Counted from the first letter of the stretch, positions 18,693-27,344 are shown. The stretch: 64,000 bases of DNA from Leptospira johnsonii (GCF_003112675.1 NZ_BFAY01000005.1:1-64000), one strand, 5' to 3'. The notes: generated by a model from the letters alone, not told the origin. A program made the numbers and translations.

Positions 18693-19843
18693 ACTGTCTC
18701 CAAACGTTCTATGGGGCTTTCTGACCTGCTCGCAAATTTGATCCTTGAGATAGCGACGGTTAGATTTTTTCCGACATCCGTTTCTTTGTATTTCTGTTTT
18801 GTTACGAGTAATTTTTCTGAACCGGAAAGAAGAAGGGACGCAGCTTCGCTTACGGAACGAGTTCCCACATATTCGGAAGCCGCTTTAGAAATTTCTGAAA
18901 TTCCCTCCACTTGGTCCAGTTTTTCAGCGGGGAAGGTTATAAATTCCCAGCCATATTTCTCGGAAATTTCTAAAAATGCAGGTTCTTCCTTCTTTGCATC
19001 GACACTTGCAATTGCCTTTATACTTTCAAAAGATAGATTATATTCTTTTAATACCTTTGTAATCCCGTTCTCAACCACTTCTGTGGGAATTCCCTTATCG
19101 CATCCTAAGCCTAATACCAAGGATTTGGGTCTGTATATCACTGAATTTGAATATATTTCCGGAGTTTCTGCTTTGATATCTGTTCGATCGCTTACAATTA
19201 ATAGAATTTCATAATCTTTGGGATTCGTATTCTCTAAACTAATAGAGTATTCTACACCCTTGGGGAGATCTTTTTCCAAGGGCCAAAAATTTGGTTCACC
19301 CGTCTCTTGTACGAATAAAACCTTAGTTTCATTTACTACTGCAGCGCAGGCCCGGGTTACATTCCTGTCCTGATCCTCAAGTGTCCAACCCAGTTCTCTT
19401 CCTAAAATATCCACGGTCAAAGTTCCTGAAACATCGGAAGCGGTCGTGATCACCGGAATGTTTTCTAAGAGATCAGAAATTTTCTGAGTAAAAAAGTTCC
19501 CTCTTCCAACATGACCTGATAAAACGCAGATAGTGAACTTTGCTTGGTCATCTATACAAAGAACTGCGGGGTCCGTTTTTTTACTGACCAAAAGAGAGGA
19601 GATCATTCGGACAACAGCGCCTACGCTGATCACAAAAATATGGCAATCGTACTCCATAAAAGTTTCTCTCAATGTTGGTTCCATTGGAAGAGTTAAAAGT
19701 TTAGAGTCTTTCGGAGCTTCCGAAATGAATTTAGGAGAAACAAATAGATCCGCTTCTTTTAAGGAATGAAATAATTCTTTCCCTGTCTTTAAACCATGCT
19801 TGGTGATTACATAAATTGCGTAAGGTTTTCTACTCTGAATCAT
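18689..19843 (-). CDS. cbiG: Cobalt-precorrin-5A hydrolase CbiG
   Basis: A 384-residue protein with family features: FVISVGAVVRMIS, DPAVLCIDDQAKFTICVLSGHVGRGN, PVITTASDVSG, and in the C-terminal part LVLGLGCDKGIP, IASVDAKKEEPAFLE and SVSEAASLL. CbiG opens the delta-lactone and releases acetaldehyde, a step specific to the anaerobic pathway. Length is slightly above the usual ~350 residues; no fused CbiJ domain was seen. Start overlaps the cbiL stop by 14 bp. Confidence 0.94.
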   Translation of the reverse strand: MIQSRKPYAIYVITKHGLKTGKELFHSLKEADLFVSPKFISEAPKDSKLLTLPMEPTLRETFMEYDCHIFVISVGAVVRMISSLLVSKKTDPAVLCIDDQAKFTICVLSGHVGRGNFFTQKISDLLENIPVITTASDVSGTLTVDILGRELGWTLEDQDRNVTRACAAVVNETKVLFVQETGEPNFWPLEKDLPKGVEYSISLENTNPKDYEILLIVSDRTDIKAETPEIYSNSVIYRPKSLVLGLGCDKGIPTEVVENGITKVLKEYNLSFESIKAIASVDAKKEEPAFLEISEKYGWEFITFPAEKLDQVEGISEISKAASEYVGTRSVSEAASLLLSGSEKLLVTKQKYKETDVGKNLTVAISRIKFASRSESPIERLETV

Positions 19844-20597
19844 CAGAAATACCTCTTAGTACGCCTTTTCGTCTACGGATAGAAATGACAACCATGGAAA
19901 AGTAATCGCAGGTTTCGTTCTTGATGGACTCTATATTTTTTACGATCCTCTGACGGTCTGTGGTTCCATAAGAAACGTAAGTTGCATTTTCTAACATATT
20001 CTGCTCTTTTAATATTCTTATCAATTCAGGAACTACCTGTCCTACCTTGGTCAGAACGATCGTATCAAAATCTTGGATGAGCTTTTCTAGATCTTCCAAC
20101 CCGTAGGTTGCAGGAAGGACACAAAATCTTTCTCTACCGTCTGCGAGAGGAGTGAGTAGACTTGCAGGTATTGCGGTAATGGAAGACACTGCCGGAACAA
20201 TTTCAATTTCGATGCCTGGCCATCTTTCGGGAGCTTCTTCCAATAAATAACTCCAGGAGCTGTACACAGAAGGATCTCCTTGTGTGATGAAAGCAACATC
20301 CAAACCTTTTTCCAATCTTAGGCCTATTTCTTTGAATGCCTTATCCCAAGCTGGGACTAAGATATTCGGATCTTTGGTCATAGGGAAATGTAAGAATAAT
20401 TTCTCTTGTGTTTCATTTTCTTGAACAACAGGAGAGCATACTCTCCAAGAAAAAGAAGGAAGCGATTCACTACTTTTGGGAATGGCGAGAACAGGAACAG
20501 AGTTCAGAACGTGGACAGCTCTGAGGGTGATTAGATCGGTTGCGCCAGGACCCACACCGACCCCGTATAGTTTTCCGTATTTTGTTTTTACATTCAT
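19830..20597 (-). CDS. cbiL: Cobalt-factor II / precorrin-2 C20-methyltransferase CbiL
   Basis: A 255-residue SAM-dependent methylase with GKLYGVGVGPGATDLITLRA at the N terminus, VAFITQGDPSVYSSWSYL, the PAVSSITAIPA motif and LTKVGQVVPEL. It methylates C20 of cobalt-factor II. In the anaerobic pathway this follows cobalt insertion by CbiX, encoded nearer the operon start. It lies 8 bp after cbiET. Confidence 0.94.
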   Translation of the reverse strand: MNVKTKYGKLYGVGVGPGATDLITLRAVHVLNSVPVLAIPKSSESLPSFSWRVCSPVVQENETQEKLFLHFPMTKDPNILVPAWDKAFKEIGLRLEKGLDVAFITQGDPSVYSSWSYLLEEAPERWPGIEIEIVPAVSSITAIPASLLTPLADGRERFCVLPATYGLEDLEKLIQDFDTIVLTKVGQVVPELIRILKEQNMLENATYVSYGTTDRQRIVKNIESIKNETCDYFSMVVISIRRRKGVLRGISDDSE

Positions 20598-20605
20598 AAA
20601 ATGTA

Positions 20606-21832
20606 TTACGATTTCCTAATTTTAAAGATATGGATCGGATTTAATGCCTCATATCTGAGATAATCGGCGAGTTTTTGTCCTCTGGAGATATTGATGAGGC
20701 TCACTTCTGGGATTAGGTCCATGTCCCTGAATGTCTTATAAGCTTCGGAAACATTATCTAAGGTAATCGCGTTTGCTACCAAACATCCGCCTGAGCCTAA
20801 TCTTTCCCAAGAGAGTTCTATGATCTCTTTCATGTTTCCCTTGGAGCCCCCTATGAAAACACAGTCTGGAGAGGGGAGGTCGATCAACGCTTGAGGAGCT
20901 TTTCCATGTATTAAAAAAACATTATCCGTTTTATGGCTGAGAATATTTTGTTCGCAGATCTCGATTCCTTCCGGATCCACTTCAATCGCATATACTCTTC
21001 CTTCTCTGGCGATCCTTGCCGCTTCAATCGAAACTGCTCCTGAGCCTGCTCCAATATCCCAAACCACCGAATCTGCTCGGATTTCCAAAGCAGAAAGAGA
21101 AAGTATTCTGACTTCTTTTTTCGTGATCAGTCCTTTCTTAGGAAGACGTTTGGCATATTCTTCTTCTCCTAAAAAAGGAAGAAGTGGAGAAGGTTTCCAA
21201 TTCGGATCTTTTCTTAGAAGAATTAATACATTTAAGTCGGAAATATTTTGGGTCTCCGCCAAGGTTTCCAATTCGAATTCACGGACCTTCTCCTCTTTTC
21301 CTCCCAAATTTTCACATACGAATGCTTTCCATTCTGTTTCAGAATAATGTAATAGATATTTTGCGATCTTAGAGGGGGAGTTTGACTCGTCTGTGAGACA
21401 AGCGACCTTGGATATACAATGTAATTTTGTAATGAATCCCTCGATTGGTCTGCCATGTAGGGAAATAAATGAGGCATCGTCCCATTTGACAGCAATTTTA
21501 GAAAAAGCGTTTTGGATAGAACTCGGAGCCGGAATGAATTCTACATGATCCTTTCCTACTTTTTTTAAGATCAGATTTCCGATTCCAAAAAAAAGAGGAT
21601 CCCCCGAAGCAAGGACGCATATCGTATGCTCCGCAGAAAGTTCTGCAATCTTCTCCGCAGTTCGAACCACATCATTTTTGATAATGATCCTTTCCCCATC
21701 GAACTGTGGGAAAAAGTCCAGATGCCTTTCTCCGCCCGCAAGAACTCTTGCTCTTGCGACAGCACCCATCGCCTTACTGGAAAGTCCGACGCAGCCGTCG
21801 TCCCCAATCCCTATAACGGTAACAGCTTTCAA
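20606..21832 (-). CDS. cbiET: Cobalt-precorrin-7 C5/C15-methyltransferase and decarboxylase CbiE-CbiT fusion
   Basis: A 408-residue bifunctional protein like aerobic CobL. The N-terminal CbiE part (~1-200) has VTVIGIGDDGCVGLS, VLAGGERHLDFFP, VLASGDPLFFGIG and PAPSSIQNAFS. The CbiT part (~215-408) has a Rossmann methylase core with VVWDIGAGSGAVSIEAA and AIEVDPEGIEICEQN, and VFIGGSKGN. Together they methylate C5 and C15 and decarboxylate the C12 acetate chain. The start codon appears to be TTG at 21832, inside the cbiC stop overlap. Confidence 0.94.
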   Translation of the reverse strand: MKAVTVIGIGDDGCVGLSSKAMGAVARARVLAGGERHLDFFPQFDGERIIIKNDVVRTAEKIAELSAEHTICVLASGDPLFFGIGNLILKKVGKDHVEFIPAPSSIQNAFSKIAVKWDDASFISLHGRPIEGFITKLHCISKVACLTDESNSPSKIAKYLLHYSETEWKAFVCENLGGKEEKVREFELETLAETQNISDLNVLILLRKDPNWKPSPLLPFLGEEEYAKRLPKKGLITKKEVRILSLSALEIRADSVVWDIGAGSGAVSIEAARIAREGRVYAIEVDPEGIEICEQNILSHKTDNVFLIHGKAPQALIDLPSPDCVFIGGSKGNMKEIIELSWERLGSGGCLVANAITLDNVSEAYKTFRDMDLIPEVSLINISRGQKLADYLRYEALNPIHIFKIRKS

Positions 21833-22497
21833 AATTTCTTCTCCGTAGAAAGAAGTAAGAGTGCATGTATGATGGAAACTGCGATGGTGCTCCCTCCCTT
21901 CCTTCCTCTAGTAAGTATGTAAGGAATGGAAAATTCGGATTGGAATTTAATATCTAATAATGCTTCTTTTGATTCCGCGGCGGATACAAATCCTACGGGA
22001 ACTCCAATCACGAGAGAAGGTCGTGCACCTTCTTCTTGCACGAGTCTTACGGTCTCTAAAAGAGCAGTAGGTGCATTTCCAATCGCGATCACACTTCCAT
22101 TCAAAAGTCCTAAATTAGCGGCCTTGCGCATGGACTCTATTGCTCTTGTTGAGTTATTTTCCTTCGCTCTATGGATCACTTCCGGATCACTGATGAAACT
22201 ATAAGTTCTACAACCATAAGCGTCCAAACGTTCTTTGTTTAAACCTGCGATGATCATCTGAACATCACAAATGATCGGGCATCCATTTTTCAAAGCTTGG
22301 ATGCCGTCTCTAATCGCATTTTCTTGGATCTTTGTTAGATCCCTATATTCAAAATCCGCAGTAGCATGTATGATCCTTCTAACAACTTCCCAGTCACCCG
22401 GAGGATGAGGATGATGTCCCGCTTCTTCATCTATGATGGCAAAGGAATTATTTTCGATTTCCCTTCCTAAAGAAGTCATTTGTCGCATATCGTTCAT
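21829..22497 (-). CDS. cbiC: Cobalt-precorrin-8 methylmutase CbiC
   Basis: A 222-residue protein with the CbiC/CobH features: RIIHATADFEY (the His expected to act in the 1,5-methyl shift), CPIICDVQMIIAGLN, NSTRAIESMRKAA, AIGNAPTALLE and GVPVGFVSAAESKE. It moves the methyl group from C11 to C12 to give cobyrinic acid. The start codon is adjacent to the cbiD stop. Confidence 0.94.
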   Translation of the reverse strand: MNDMRQMTSLGREIENNSFAIIDEEAGHHPHPPGDWEVVRRIIHATADFEYRDLTKIQENAIRDGIQALKNGCPIICDVQMIIAGLNKERLDAYGCRTYSFISDPEVIHRAKENNSTRAIESMRKAANLGLLNGSVIAIGNAPTALLETVRLVQEEGARPSLVIGVPVGFVSAAESKEALLDIKFQSEFSIPYILTRGRKGGSTIAVSIIHALLLLSTEKKF

Positions 22498-23604
22498 TTA
22501 TTCCGCTTCTCCTTTGATTCCCCAGCCTTCCGGAGCCTCGAACTTTCCTAAAAGTGTTCCGTCAAAATCCACCATATAAGTGGAAACTCTTAAACCTAAT
22601 CCGTGTTTAGAACAATTTTGGGAAACGATCTCGCAGATCCTGGTAGTGATATGAAAATGCCCGGATTCTTTACAAATATCTAATACATGTCTTGCTGTAT
22701 TCGCCGCTTCTATACTGGAACAAACCGTTTCAGGGATTTCTAAAGTTCTTGCGATATTTGCAAGCATCTTAGTATTTACAGAAGATCCTCCTCTATGGGT
22801 CATCATTACGCCATCAGCCATCTTTGAGAGTTTTCCGATCATTCCCACTATGACCACATGGTGGATATCTTCTTTGATTGCAGTTTTGATCCCTGTTCCA
22901 ATAAAGTCGCCGACTTGTATAAATGCGATTTCATTCATATTAGGAAGAAGGTCCATTGCGAACTTTTCGGACTTTCCTCCCGTAGTTAAGGTGATAGTTT
23001 GTTCTCCGTATTCTCTTGCGACTTGTATCGCCTGTATTACACTTGCCTTATATGCCGCAGTGGAATACGGTTTTACGATCCCAGTGGTGCCTAGTATGGA
23101 AATTCCCCCGATCAATCCCAGACGTTCATTCATTGTTTTTTTGGCCATCTCTTGGCCGCCTGGAACGCTGATGGTTACTTCTGCGCCTGAAAATGTGGAG
23201 CCTATCAATTCTTCTAAGATCATTTCCGTAATATTCTTTCTAGGCACCGGATTGATTGCAGGCTCTCCTATTTCTAAACCGAGTCCCGCTTTGGTAACTA
23301 CTGCTACTCCTTCTCCACCTTTTAATACGATTTTGTTTTCTTGGTTAAGTTTTACTTCTGCAGTTAACTCCGCTCCATGAGTACAATCCGGATCGTCTCC
23401 TGCGTCTTTGATGATACTACAAACAGCGCTATCCTCGGATATCTCACAACGTTTTAGTTCGAAAATGACTTTTCTTTTATTTGGAAGAGTAGTTTCGATT
23501 TCCTTAATAGTTTGGCCTAAGATCAGAACTCGGGTGGCTGCTTTTGCCGCTGCGGCTGAGCAAGCGCCCGTAGTAAAACCTTCTCTTAGCTCTTTGGTTG
23601 CCAT
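22498..23604 (-). CDS. cbiD: Cobalt-precorrin-5B C1-methyltransferase CbiD
   Basis: A 368-residue protein beginning with LREGFTTGACSAAAAKAA, with DDPDCTHGAEL, VTKAGLGLEIGEPAINPVPR, GTTGIVKPYST, GDFIGTGIKTAI and a GKLSKMADGVMMTH segment. These are diagnostic of CbiD, an anaerobic-pathway C1-methyltransferase with no sequence relation to CobF. It starts directly after the FNR-like reductase gene with no gap. Confidence 0.95.
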   Translation of the reverse strand: MATKELREGFTTGACSAAAAKAATRVLILGQTIKEIETTLPNKRKVIFELKRCEISEDSAVCSIIKDAGDDPDCTHGAELTAEVKLNQENKIVLKGGEGVAVVTKAGLGLEIGEPAINPVPRKNITEMILEELIGSTFSGAEVTISVPGGQEMAKKTMNERLGLIGGISILGTTGIVKPYSTAAYKASVIQAIQVAREYGEQTITLTTGGKSEKFAMDLLPNMNEIAFIQVGDFIGTGIKTAIKEDIHHVVIVGMIGKLSKMADGVMMTHRGGSSVNTKMLANIARTLEIPETVCSSIEAANTARHVLDICKESGHFHITTRICEIVSQNCSKHGLGLRVSTYMVDFDGTLLGKFEAPEGWGIKGEAE

Positions 23605-24360
23605 TTATACTCCGAGGCTTAAGTTAGGAGCAGGATTTCTCTGAGTATTAAAGAATGCTTCCATTCCTATCCTGGATTCTAATGTTCCCAAACGGACCAG
23701 TTCGGATCTTACTTCTCTAATAATATTTCCATCCCCGCTTAAAAATGCATTCTCCGGAACGGTGCAGTCTCCCAAAATCGATTTCAAAATTTCTAATACA
23801 GTTGAGATCCTATTTGGATCGGAAACGGAAGGGATCTGGAATATGTTCGGAAAATTTGAAGTCCCTTTGAAAAGATTTTTTAATTCTTTTTCAGAAAGAA
23901 AATCATCCTCTTTTGTTTTGAACCAAACAGCTGTTGTGCTATCTAAACGGCCTGAAAATTTTTGGGAAAGAAGAAGTCCCGCAAGAGAAGTGATCCCAGT
24001 ATCCGTCGCCAGAATAAGAGAAAAACCGGGAGAAGGCCATGTTGGATCTCCTACAAATTTTCCCCAAGGCCCTGAATATTCTAATTCGTTTCCTAATTTC
24101 AATTCAGGAAGGATGCTAGATGCTTTTCCGGTACCTAAACGTTTAACGCAGATCTGAAAAGAATCCGTTTTGGAATCGGAAGACAGAATAGAATAGGCCC
24201 TCTTGATCGGTTTTCCTTCGCTATCGTTCCCAGTATTTAGAATAACGTATTGTCCTCCTACAAACTCAAAAGGAGATCCATCCGATCTTTCAAAACAGTA
24301 AATATCAGACGAAGGACTTACATTTTCCTTATGGACTAATTTGAGAAGTTTTTGGTTCAA
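23605..24360 (-). CDS. FAD/NAD(P)-binding oxidoreductase of the ferredoxin-NADP reductase family, in cobalamin operon
   Basis: A 251-residue protein without iron-sulfur motifs. The N-terminal half is an FAD-binding barrel with the family pattern KRAYSILSSD (RxYS type) and a GxGTGKAS-like phosphate-binding stretch (KRLGTGKAS). The C-terminal half is an NAD(P)-binding domain (LILATDTGITSLAGLL) and a terminal region with FLSGDGNIIREV. Its substrate is not evident. Position between cbiD and the DUF3209-like gene, and the lack of a CbiJ/CobK gene, make a role in cobalt-precorrin-6A reduction possible. A cob(II)alamin reductase supplying the adenosyltransferase is the other obvious option. The start is TTG at 24360 after a strong AGGAGG. 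Confidence 0.85.
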   Translation of the reverse strand: MNQKLLKLVHKENVSPSSDIYCFERSDGSPFEFVGGQYVILNTGNDSEGKPIKRAYSILSSDSKTDSFQICVKRLGTGKASSILPELKLGNELEYSGPWGKFVGDPTWPSPGFSLILATDTGITSLAGLLLSQKFSGRLDSTTAVWFKTKEDDFLSEKELKNLFKGTSNFPNIFQIPSVSDPNRISTVLEILKSILGDCTVPENAFLSGDGNIIREVRSELVRLGTLESRIGMEAFFNTQRNPAPNLSLGV

Positions 24361-24368
24361 TGTTCCTC

Positions 24369-24743
24369 CTAAGACGGGTAGATCTCATGCACAAAGTCGT
24401 GCATTTCTTCTAAATCCAGATATAAGGTTTGGAATGCTTTGGCGGAATTTTTCAGATCGAGTTCCACTTTTTTTGTAAGGATGAGAAGAGAAGTATAATA
24501 TCCCGATTTAGGATCTTTTGGTGTAAGCCCTGAAATTTTTTGTTCTAACTCGACCAAGCTTGCTTCGAAAAATCGGATCAGGTCCTCAAAATTATTCGCA
24601 TTCGTCAATGATTGGATCGGTCCGGGGTAAGAAAGTGCTTCCGTTCCTATTTCATTTTTTTCATGTTGGATCACCGATTCATCCTTGATGCCAAGAACAT
24701 TCATCATTCCTAATCTTAAAGCCGCAATTTCATGACATGCCAT
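24369..24743 (-). CDS. DUF3209-like small protein of the cobalamin operon
   Basis: A 124-residue soluble, acidic, probably all-helical protein starting MACHEIAALRLGMMNVLG, with one Cys-His pair at residues 3-4. It matches my memory of DUF3209, a short family found beside cbiX-type genes; this should be confirmed by a profile search. No catalytic motif is visible. It lies 9 bp after cbiX and 8 bp before the FNR-like gene, so it is likely to be co-translated with both and may assist cobalt chelation or electron transfer. Confidence 0.72.
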   Translation of the reverse strand: MACHEIAALRLGMMNVLGIKDESVIQHEKNEIGTEALSYPGPIQSLTNANNFEDLIRFFEASLVELEQKISGLTPKDPKSGYYTSLLILTKKVELDLKNSAKAFQTLYLDLEEMHDFVHEIYPS

Positions 24744-24752
24744 ACTATATTC

Positions 24753-25943
24753 CTATTGCATAATATTATCAACTAAACGGGAAACCAATCTATCCTGTAA
24801 AAGATGCTCGGAAACCAGATCCTCTGCATCGTCGACGCTTACTTTTTGGTACCAAACTCCGTCCGGATAGACTACTACTACGGGACCTTCTCCGCATCTT
24901 CCCATACAAGAAGAACGGGAAATTTTAAAATCCAAATGTTTTCCCTGTACTTTCAAAATGGATCTTATCCGAGACACTAGGGCAGAACTTCCTTTGCTTG
25001 CGCAGTCTATATTCTCGCAAACAAATATATGTTTTTGTAAATTACGATGAGGGAATATATGTGGAGCTGCTTGGTTATGAGTTTCCAAATGACGGATACT
25101 CCAAAGAAGAGCCTTCAAACCTCCAACCTTTTTAGAAAGACCTGGAAGTTGTGCCCTGTATTCGCAGGTATCACAAGGAAGAGAGAATTTCCCGGAAATA
25201 CAATCTTGGATCCTTTCATCCATAACGGAGAATAGTTCCGGATCCGGGCCAAGGTAGGAAGATAGCTCAGTTTTGATCCAAGGGAATTTTTCGGAGAAGT
25301 TTTGTACTAAGGAGGAGATCTTTTGGATCAACTTACCACCGAACAAAAAGTAGGGGACCACCAGAAGTTTTTCCGGTCTCAACTTGGAAGCCATCTCCAA
25401 AGTATCTTGAAGAAGAGGGCTGGTGATCCCTATGAAGGAGGGAAGAACAAAGGAGAAATGATTCCCTTCTTGGAATAATCGAACCGTTTTATAAAAATCG
25501 CCGTTTGCATCCGGATCAGAAGATCCTCTGTTTACAATGATCACTCCAGTTTTAGAAGATTGTTCTTTATTCGGAGGTAAAAATTCTTCTGCACGTTTTC
25601 TGAGTAAGGATACCATCTTAGAATGGATGCCTAAACTATTTGTTATTTTGAAAGAATGGTTAGGAAACTCCGACTTGATCCTATCCAGAACGATTGGAAT
25701 ATCATTTTTTATATGACCGGAAGTATATAAAAAAAGAGGAAATATAATAATATTAGAATATTCTTCGCTAAGTTCTCTCAGCGCAGTTTCAAGATCCGGT
25801 TTCGCTAATTCCACATAAGCGTGGGAAATTTTTAGATCTGGGCGGGTAAGCGAATAGGCCTCAACCAAGGAAACAAATTCCAAATTGGAATTTTCTTCCC
25901 TGCTTCCATGACCCAACACCAATACCGCGAGTTTAGGTTTCAT
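24753..25943 (-). CDS. cbiX: Sirohydrochlorin cobaltochelatase CbiX fused to thioredoxin-like [2Fe-2S] ferredoxin
   Basis: A 396-residue protein. Two CbiX-type repeats span ~1-260: the first has VLVLGHGSREENSN (metal-binding His) and FPLFLYTSGHIKNDI, the second has NRGSSDPDANGDFY and PYFLFGGKLIQKI. A CDTCEYRAQLPG segment follows. The last ~85 residues form a thioredoxin-like ferredoxin domain with VCENIDCASKGS and SCMGRCGEGPVVVVYPDGVWY (four Cys for one [2Fe-2S] cluster). CbiX inserts Co2+ into sirohydrochlorin. The ferredoxin domain suggests an electron-transfer or regulatory function. It overlaps cbtA by 4 bp. Confidence 0.93.
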   Translation of the reverse strand: MKPKLAVLVLGHGSREENSNLEFVSLVEAYSLTRPDLKISHAYVELAKPDLETALRELSEEYSNIIIFPLFLYTSGHIKNDIPIVLDRIKSEFPNHSFKITNSLGIHSKMVSLLRKRAEEFLPPNKEQSSKTGVIIVNRGSSDPDANGDFYKTVRLFQEGNHFSFVLPSFIGITSPLLQDTLEMASKLRPEKLLVVPYFLFGGKLIQKISSLVQNFSEKFPWIKTELSSYLGPDPELFSVMDERIQDCISGKFSLPCDTCEYRAQLPGLSKKVGGLKALLWSIRHLETHNQAAPHIFPHRNLQKHIFVCENIDCASKGSSALVSRIRSILKVQGKHLDFKISRSSCMGRCGEGPVVVVYPDGVWYQKVSVDDAEDLVSEHLLQDRLVSRLVDNIMQ

Positions 25944-26773
25944 TTGAATCCCAATACCTGTTTAGGTTTCCAGAGTAGAAAAAATAAAGACGATAATAAG
26001 AACCAGAAGATCAGATTTGTGAGAAGGGTTGTATATTCGAATTGAATTCTTAATTCTTTCGGCGCGGCAAAGTCCTCGGAAATTTTAGGAACTCCAAGGT
26101 AAAAGGGAAAACCTACAAAAAATAGGGCCGTTACTATTGCTAAGGTCCATTTTAATAGATTACGAATTTTTAAATAAGATAGAATGGTCTGAGACCCCAA
26201 TGCGCCTGCTAAACTAGAACCGACACAAAGATACCACCAGGCCTGTCTTTCCGGATAGTCGTAAGCACCCGAGGCTCTACCTGGCAATTCGGGAGGAAGT
26301 CCTAAAAATGGGATCCCGAAGAAGATTAAAAATCCTCCGATAGTAAATAGAATACTTAGGATGATTGCCTTGGATAAGGATAGACTTTCAAAGAATCCGT
26401 TTAGAGGAAAGAAGGCAATCCAGATCGAGAGCAAAACTCCAAAAGAAATCCCTAATAGAGTAGAGCCGACGATAGTTCCCAAATTTCTCTTTTGAAAAAG
26501 ACCTCCGCTCACAATTTCATCGGAAGTGTTAGTCTGTGCTTTCGCATGGGAATGAGTTTCTCCATGCCCATTAGAGTGGATATGCGTTTTGCCAGTATTT
26601 GAATTTTCAGATATGGATATGGATTTGGATTTGGATTTGGATTCAAACTTCTCTGCTTCTAAGATCAGCGGAAGATTCCATACACAAACCAATATCCCCA
26701 AAACGAAACCGGATACTAGGCCGACTAATAATCCGGTCTTTAAAAGATCAGAAAATCCTGATCTTAATGGCAT
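25940..26773 (-). CDS. cbtA: Predicted cobalt transporter subunit CbtA
   Basis: A 277-residue inner-membrane protein with about six hydrophobic segments. The loop after the first helix is rich in Ser/Lys and His (THIHSNGHGETHSHAK), a likely cobalt-binding region. The conserved PPELPGRASGAYDYPERQAWW block is typical of CbtA. The CbtAB pair is a predicted cobalt transporter commonly found under cobalamin riboswitches. The start overlaps cbtB by 10 bp. A hexanucleotide repeat tract lies in the loop-coding part. Confidence 0.9.
   Translation of the reverse strand: MPLRSGFSDLLKTGLLVGLVSGFVLGILVCVWNLPLILEAEKFESKSKSKSISISENSNTGKTHIHSNGHGETHSHAKAQTNTSDEIVSGGLFQKRNLGTIVGSTLLGISFGVLLSIWIAFFPLNGFFESLSLSKAIILSILFTIGGFLIFFGIPFLGLPPELPGRASGAYDYPERQAWWYLCVGSSLAGALGSQTILSYLKIRNLLKWTLAIVTALFFVGFPFYLGVPKISEDFAAPKELRIQFEYTTLLTNLIFWFLLSSLFFLLWKPKQVLGFK
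26611..26644. repeat. Hexanucleotide repeat tract inside cbtA
   Basis: Two ATATGG units are followed by three ATTTGG units on the plus strand. In cbtA they encode the alternating Ser/Lys stretch ESKSKSKSIS before the His-rich loop. The 6-bp unit keeps the reading frame if copy number changes, so slippage would alter loop length only. Confidence 0.6.
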
Positions 26774-26946
26774 GGAAATCCCGTGGAATGTCTGATATCA
26801 TGGAAAGTATCGTGCAAATACACCATGGGTTCCAGGCCTACTACATAGATCATAGAAAAGGCAAGGAATACGGATAGAACCAGAATAGAACCTCGAAGCC
26901 ATAATCTGGCTCTCGAAATATCCTTCGAAACGGAGATCGAGCGCAT
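26764..26946 (-). CDS. cbtB: Predicted cobalt transporter subunit CbtB
   Basis: A 60-residue protein with one transmembrane segment (LRGSILVLSVFLAFSMIYVVG) and the C-terminal His motif HDTFHDIRHSTGFPCH, which is the hallmark of CbtB. The start at 26946 is chosen over the longer frame to 27021 because it has a near-perfect AGGAGG ribosome-binding site 7 bp upstream and gives the family's usual ~60-residue length. It is the first gene of the operon, ~150 nt after the riboswitch aptamer. Confidence 0.9.
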   Translation of the reverse strand: MRSISVSKDISRARLWLRGSILVLSVFLAFSMIYVVGLEPMVYLHDTFHDIRHSTGFPCH

Positions 26947-27096
26947 AAAAATCCCTCCTAAGAGATCTTCACCTAACAAGATATAAACGATATCTAGGTA
27001 CAAAAGATTGCGCCTAAGCATCGTACGAACAAAATTAATTTGAGTTTAGTTACGGCCCGTCTTACATCCGAGACTGGATCACGTAGCTTCAGGATT

Positions 27097-27258
27097 TTTG
27101 TAAGGTCGTTTTCTGACTCGAGATCGTCCTACTCAGCACGTCTTCCCAGGTTTTACACCCAGTGACATCTTGTGCCTTTTGTCCCTCTTACAGCGGCGGG
27201 TACCGTGACGGAATTGCACCGTCTTCCCATAGATGAGACCATCTATGTTCCTACAAAA
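27097..27258 (-). promoter_or_regulatory. Cobalamin riboswitch upstream of the cbt-cbi operon
   Basis: Read on the minus strand, all the standard aptamer elements occur in order: the GGGAAGACGGTGCAATTCC stretch and the core GTACCCGCCGCTGTAAG within 27186-27228, the GATGTCACTGGG segment at 27158-27169, GGGAAGACG at ~27138-27148 and the B12 box GAGTCAGAAAACGACC at 27104-27119. It is a full-length cobalamin riboswitch. About 150 nt separate it from the cbtB start; no clear terminator with a U-tract is visible there, so control may be at translation initiation or through a less obvious terminator. Confidence 0.93.
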
Positions 27259-27344
27259 ATTGTCTGAAATTTTAGGATCTATTTAGTTGAGTAATTTTGT
27301 ATAGCCTTTTATTTCGCGATCGAATAAAAATATATGCACAACGC

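Noticed and set aside
18689..19843. CbiJ domain hidden in CbiG
   Set aside because: The whole length is accounted for by CbiG blocks; no extra Rossmann-type reductase segment is visible.
22850..23380. 176-residue plus-strand ORF antisense to cbiD
   Set aside because: Composition follows the reverse of the CbiD codons and no domain or ribosome-binding site supports it.
26599..26877. ORF with WIWIWIWIWI repeat
   Set aside because: It is a wrong-frame reading of the hexanucleotide tract in cbtA.
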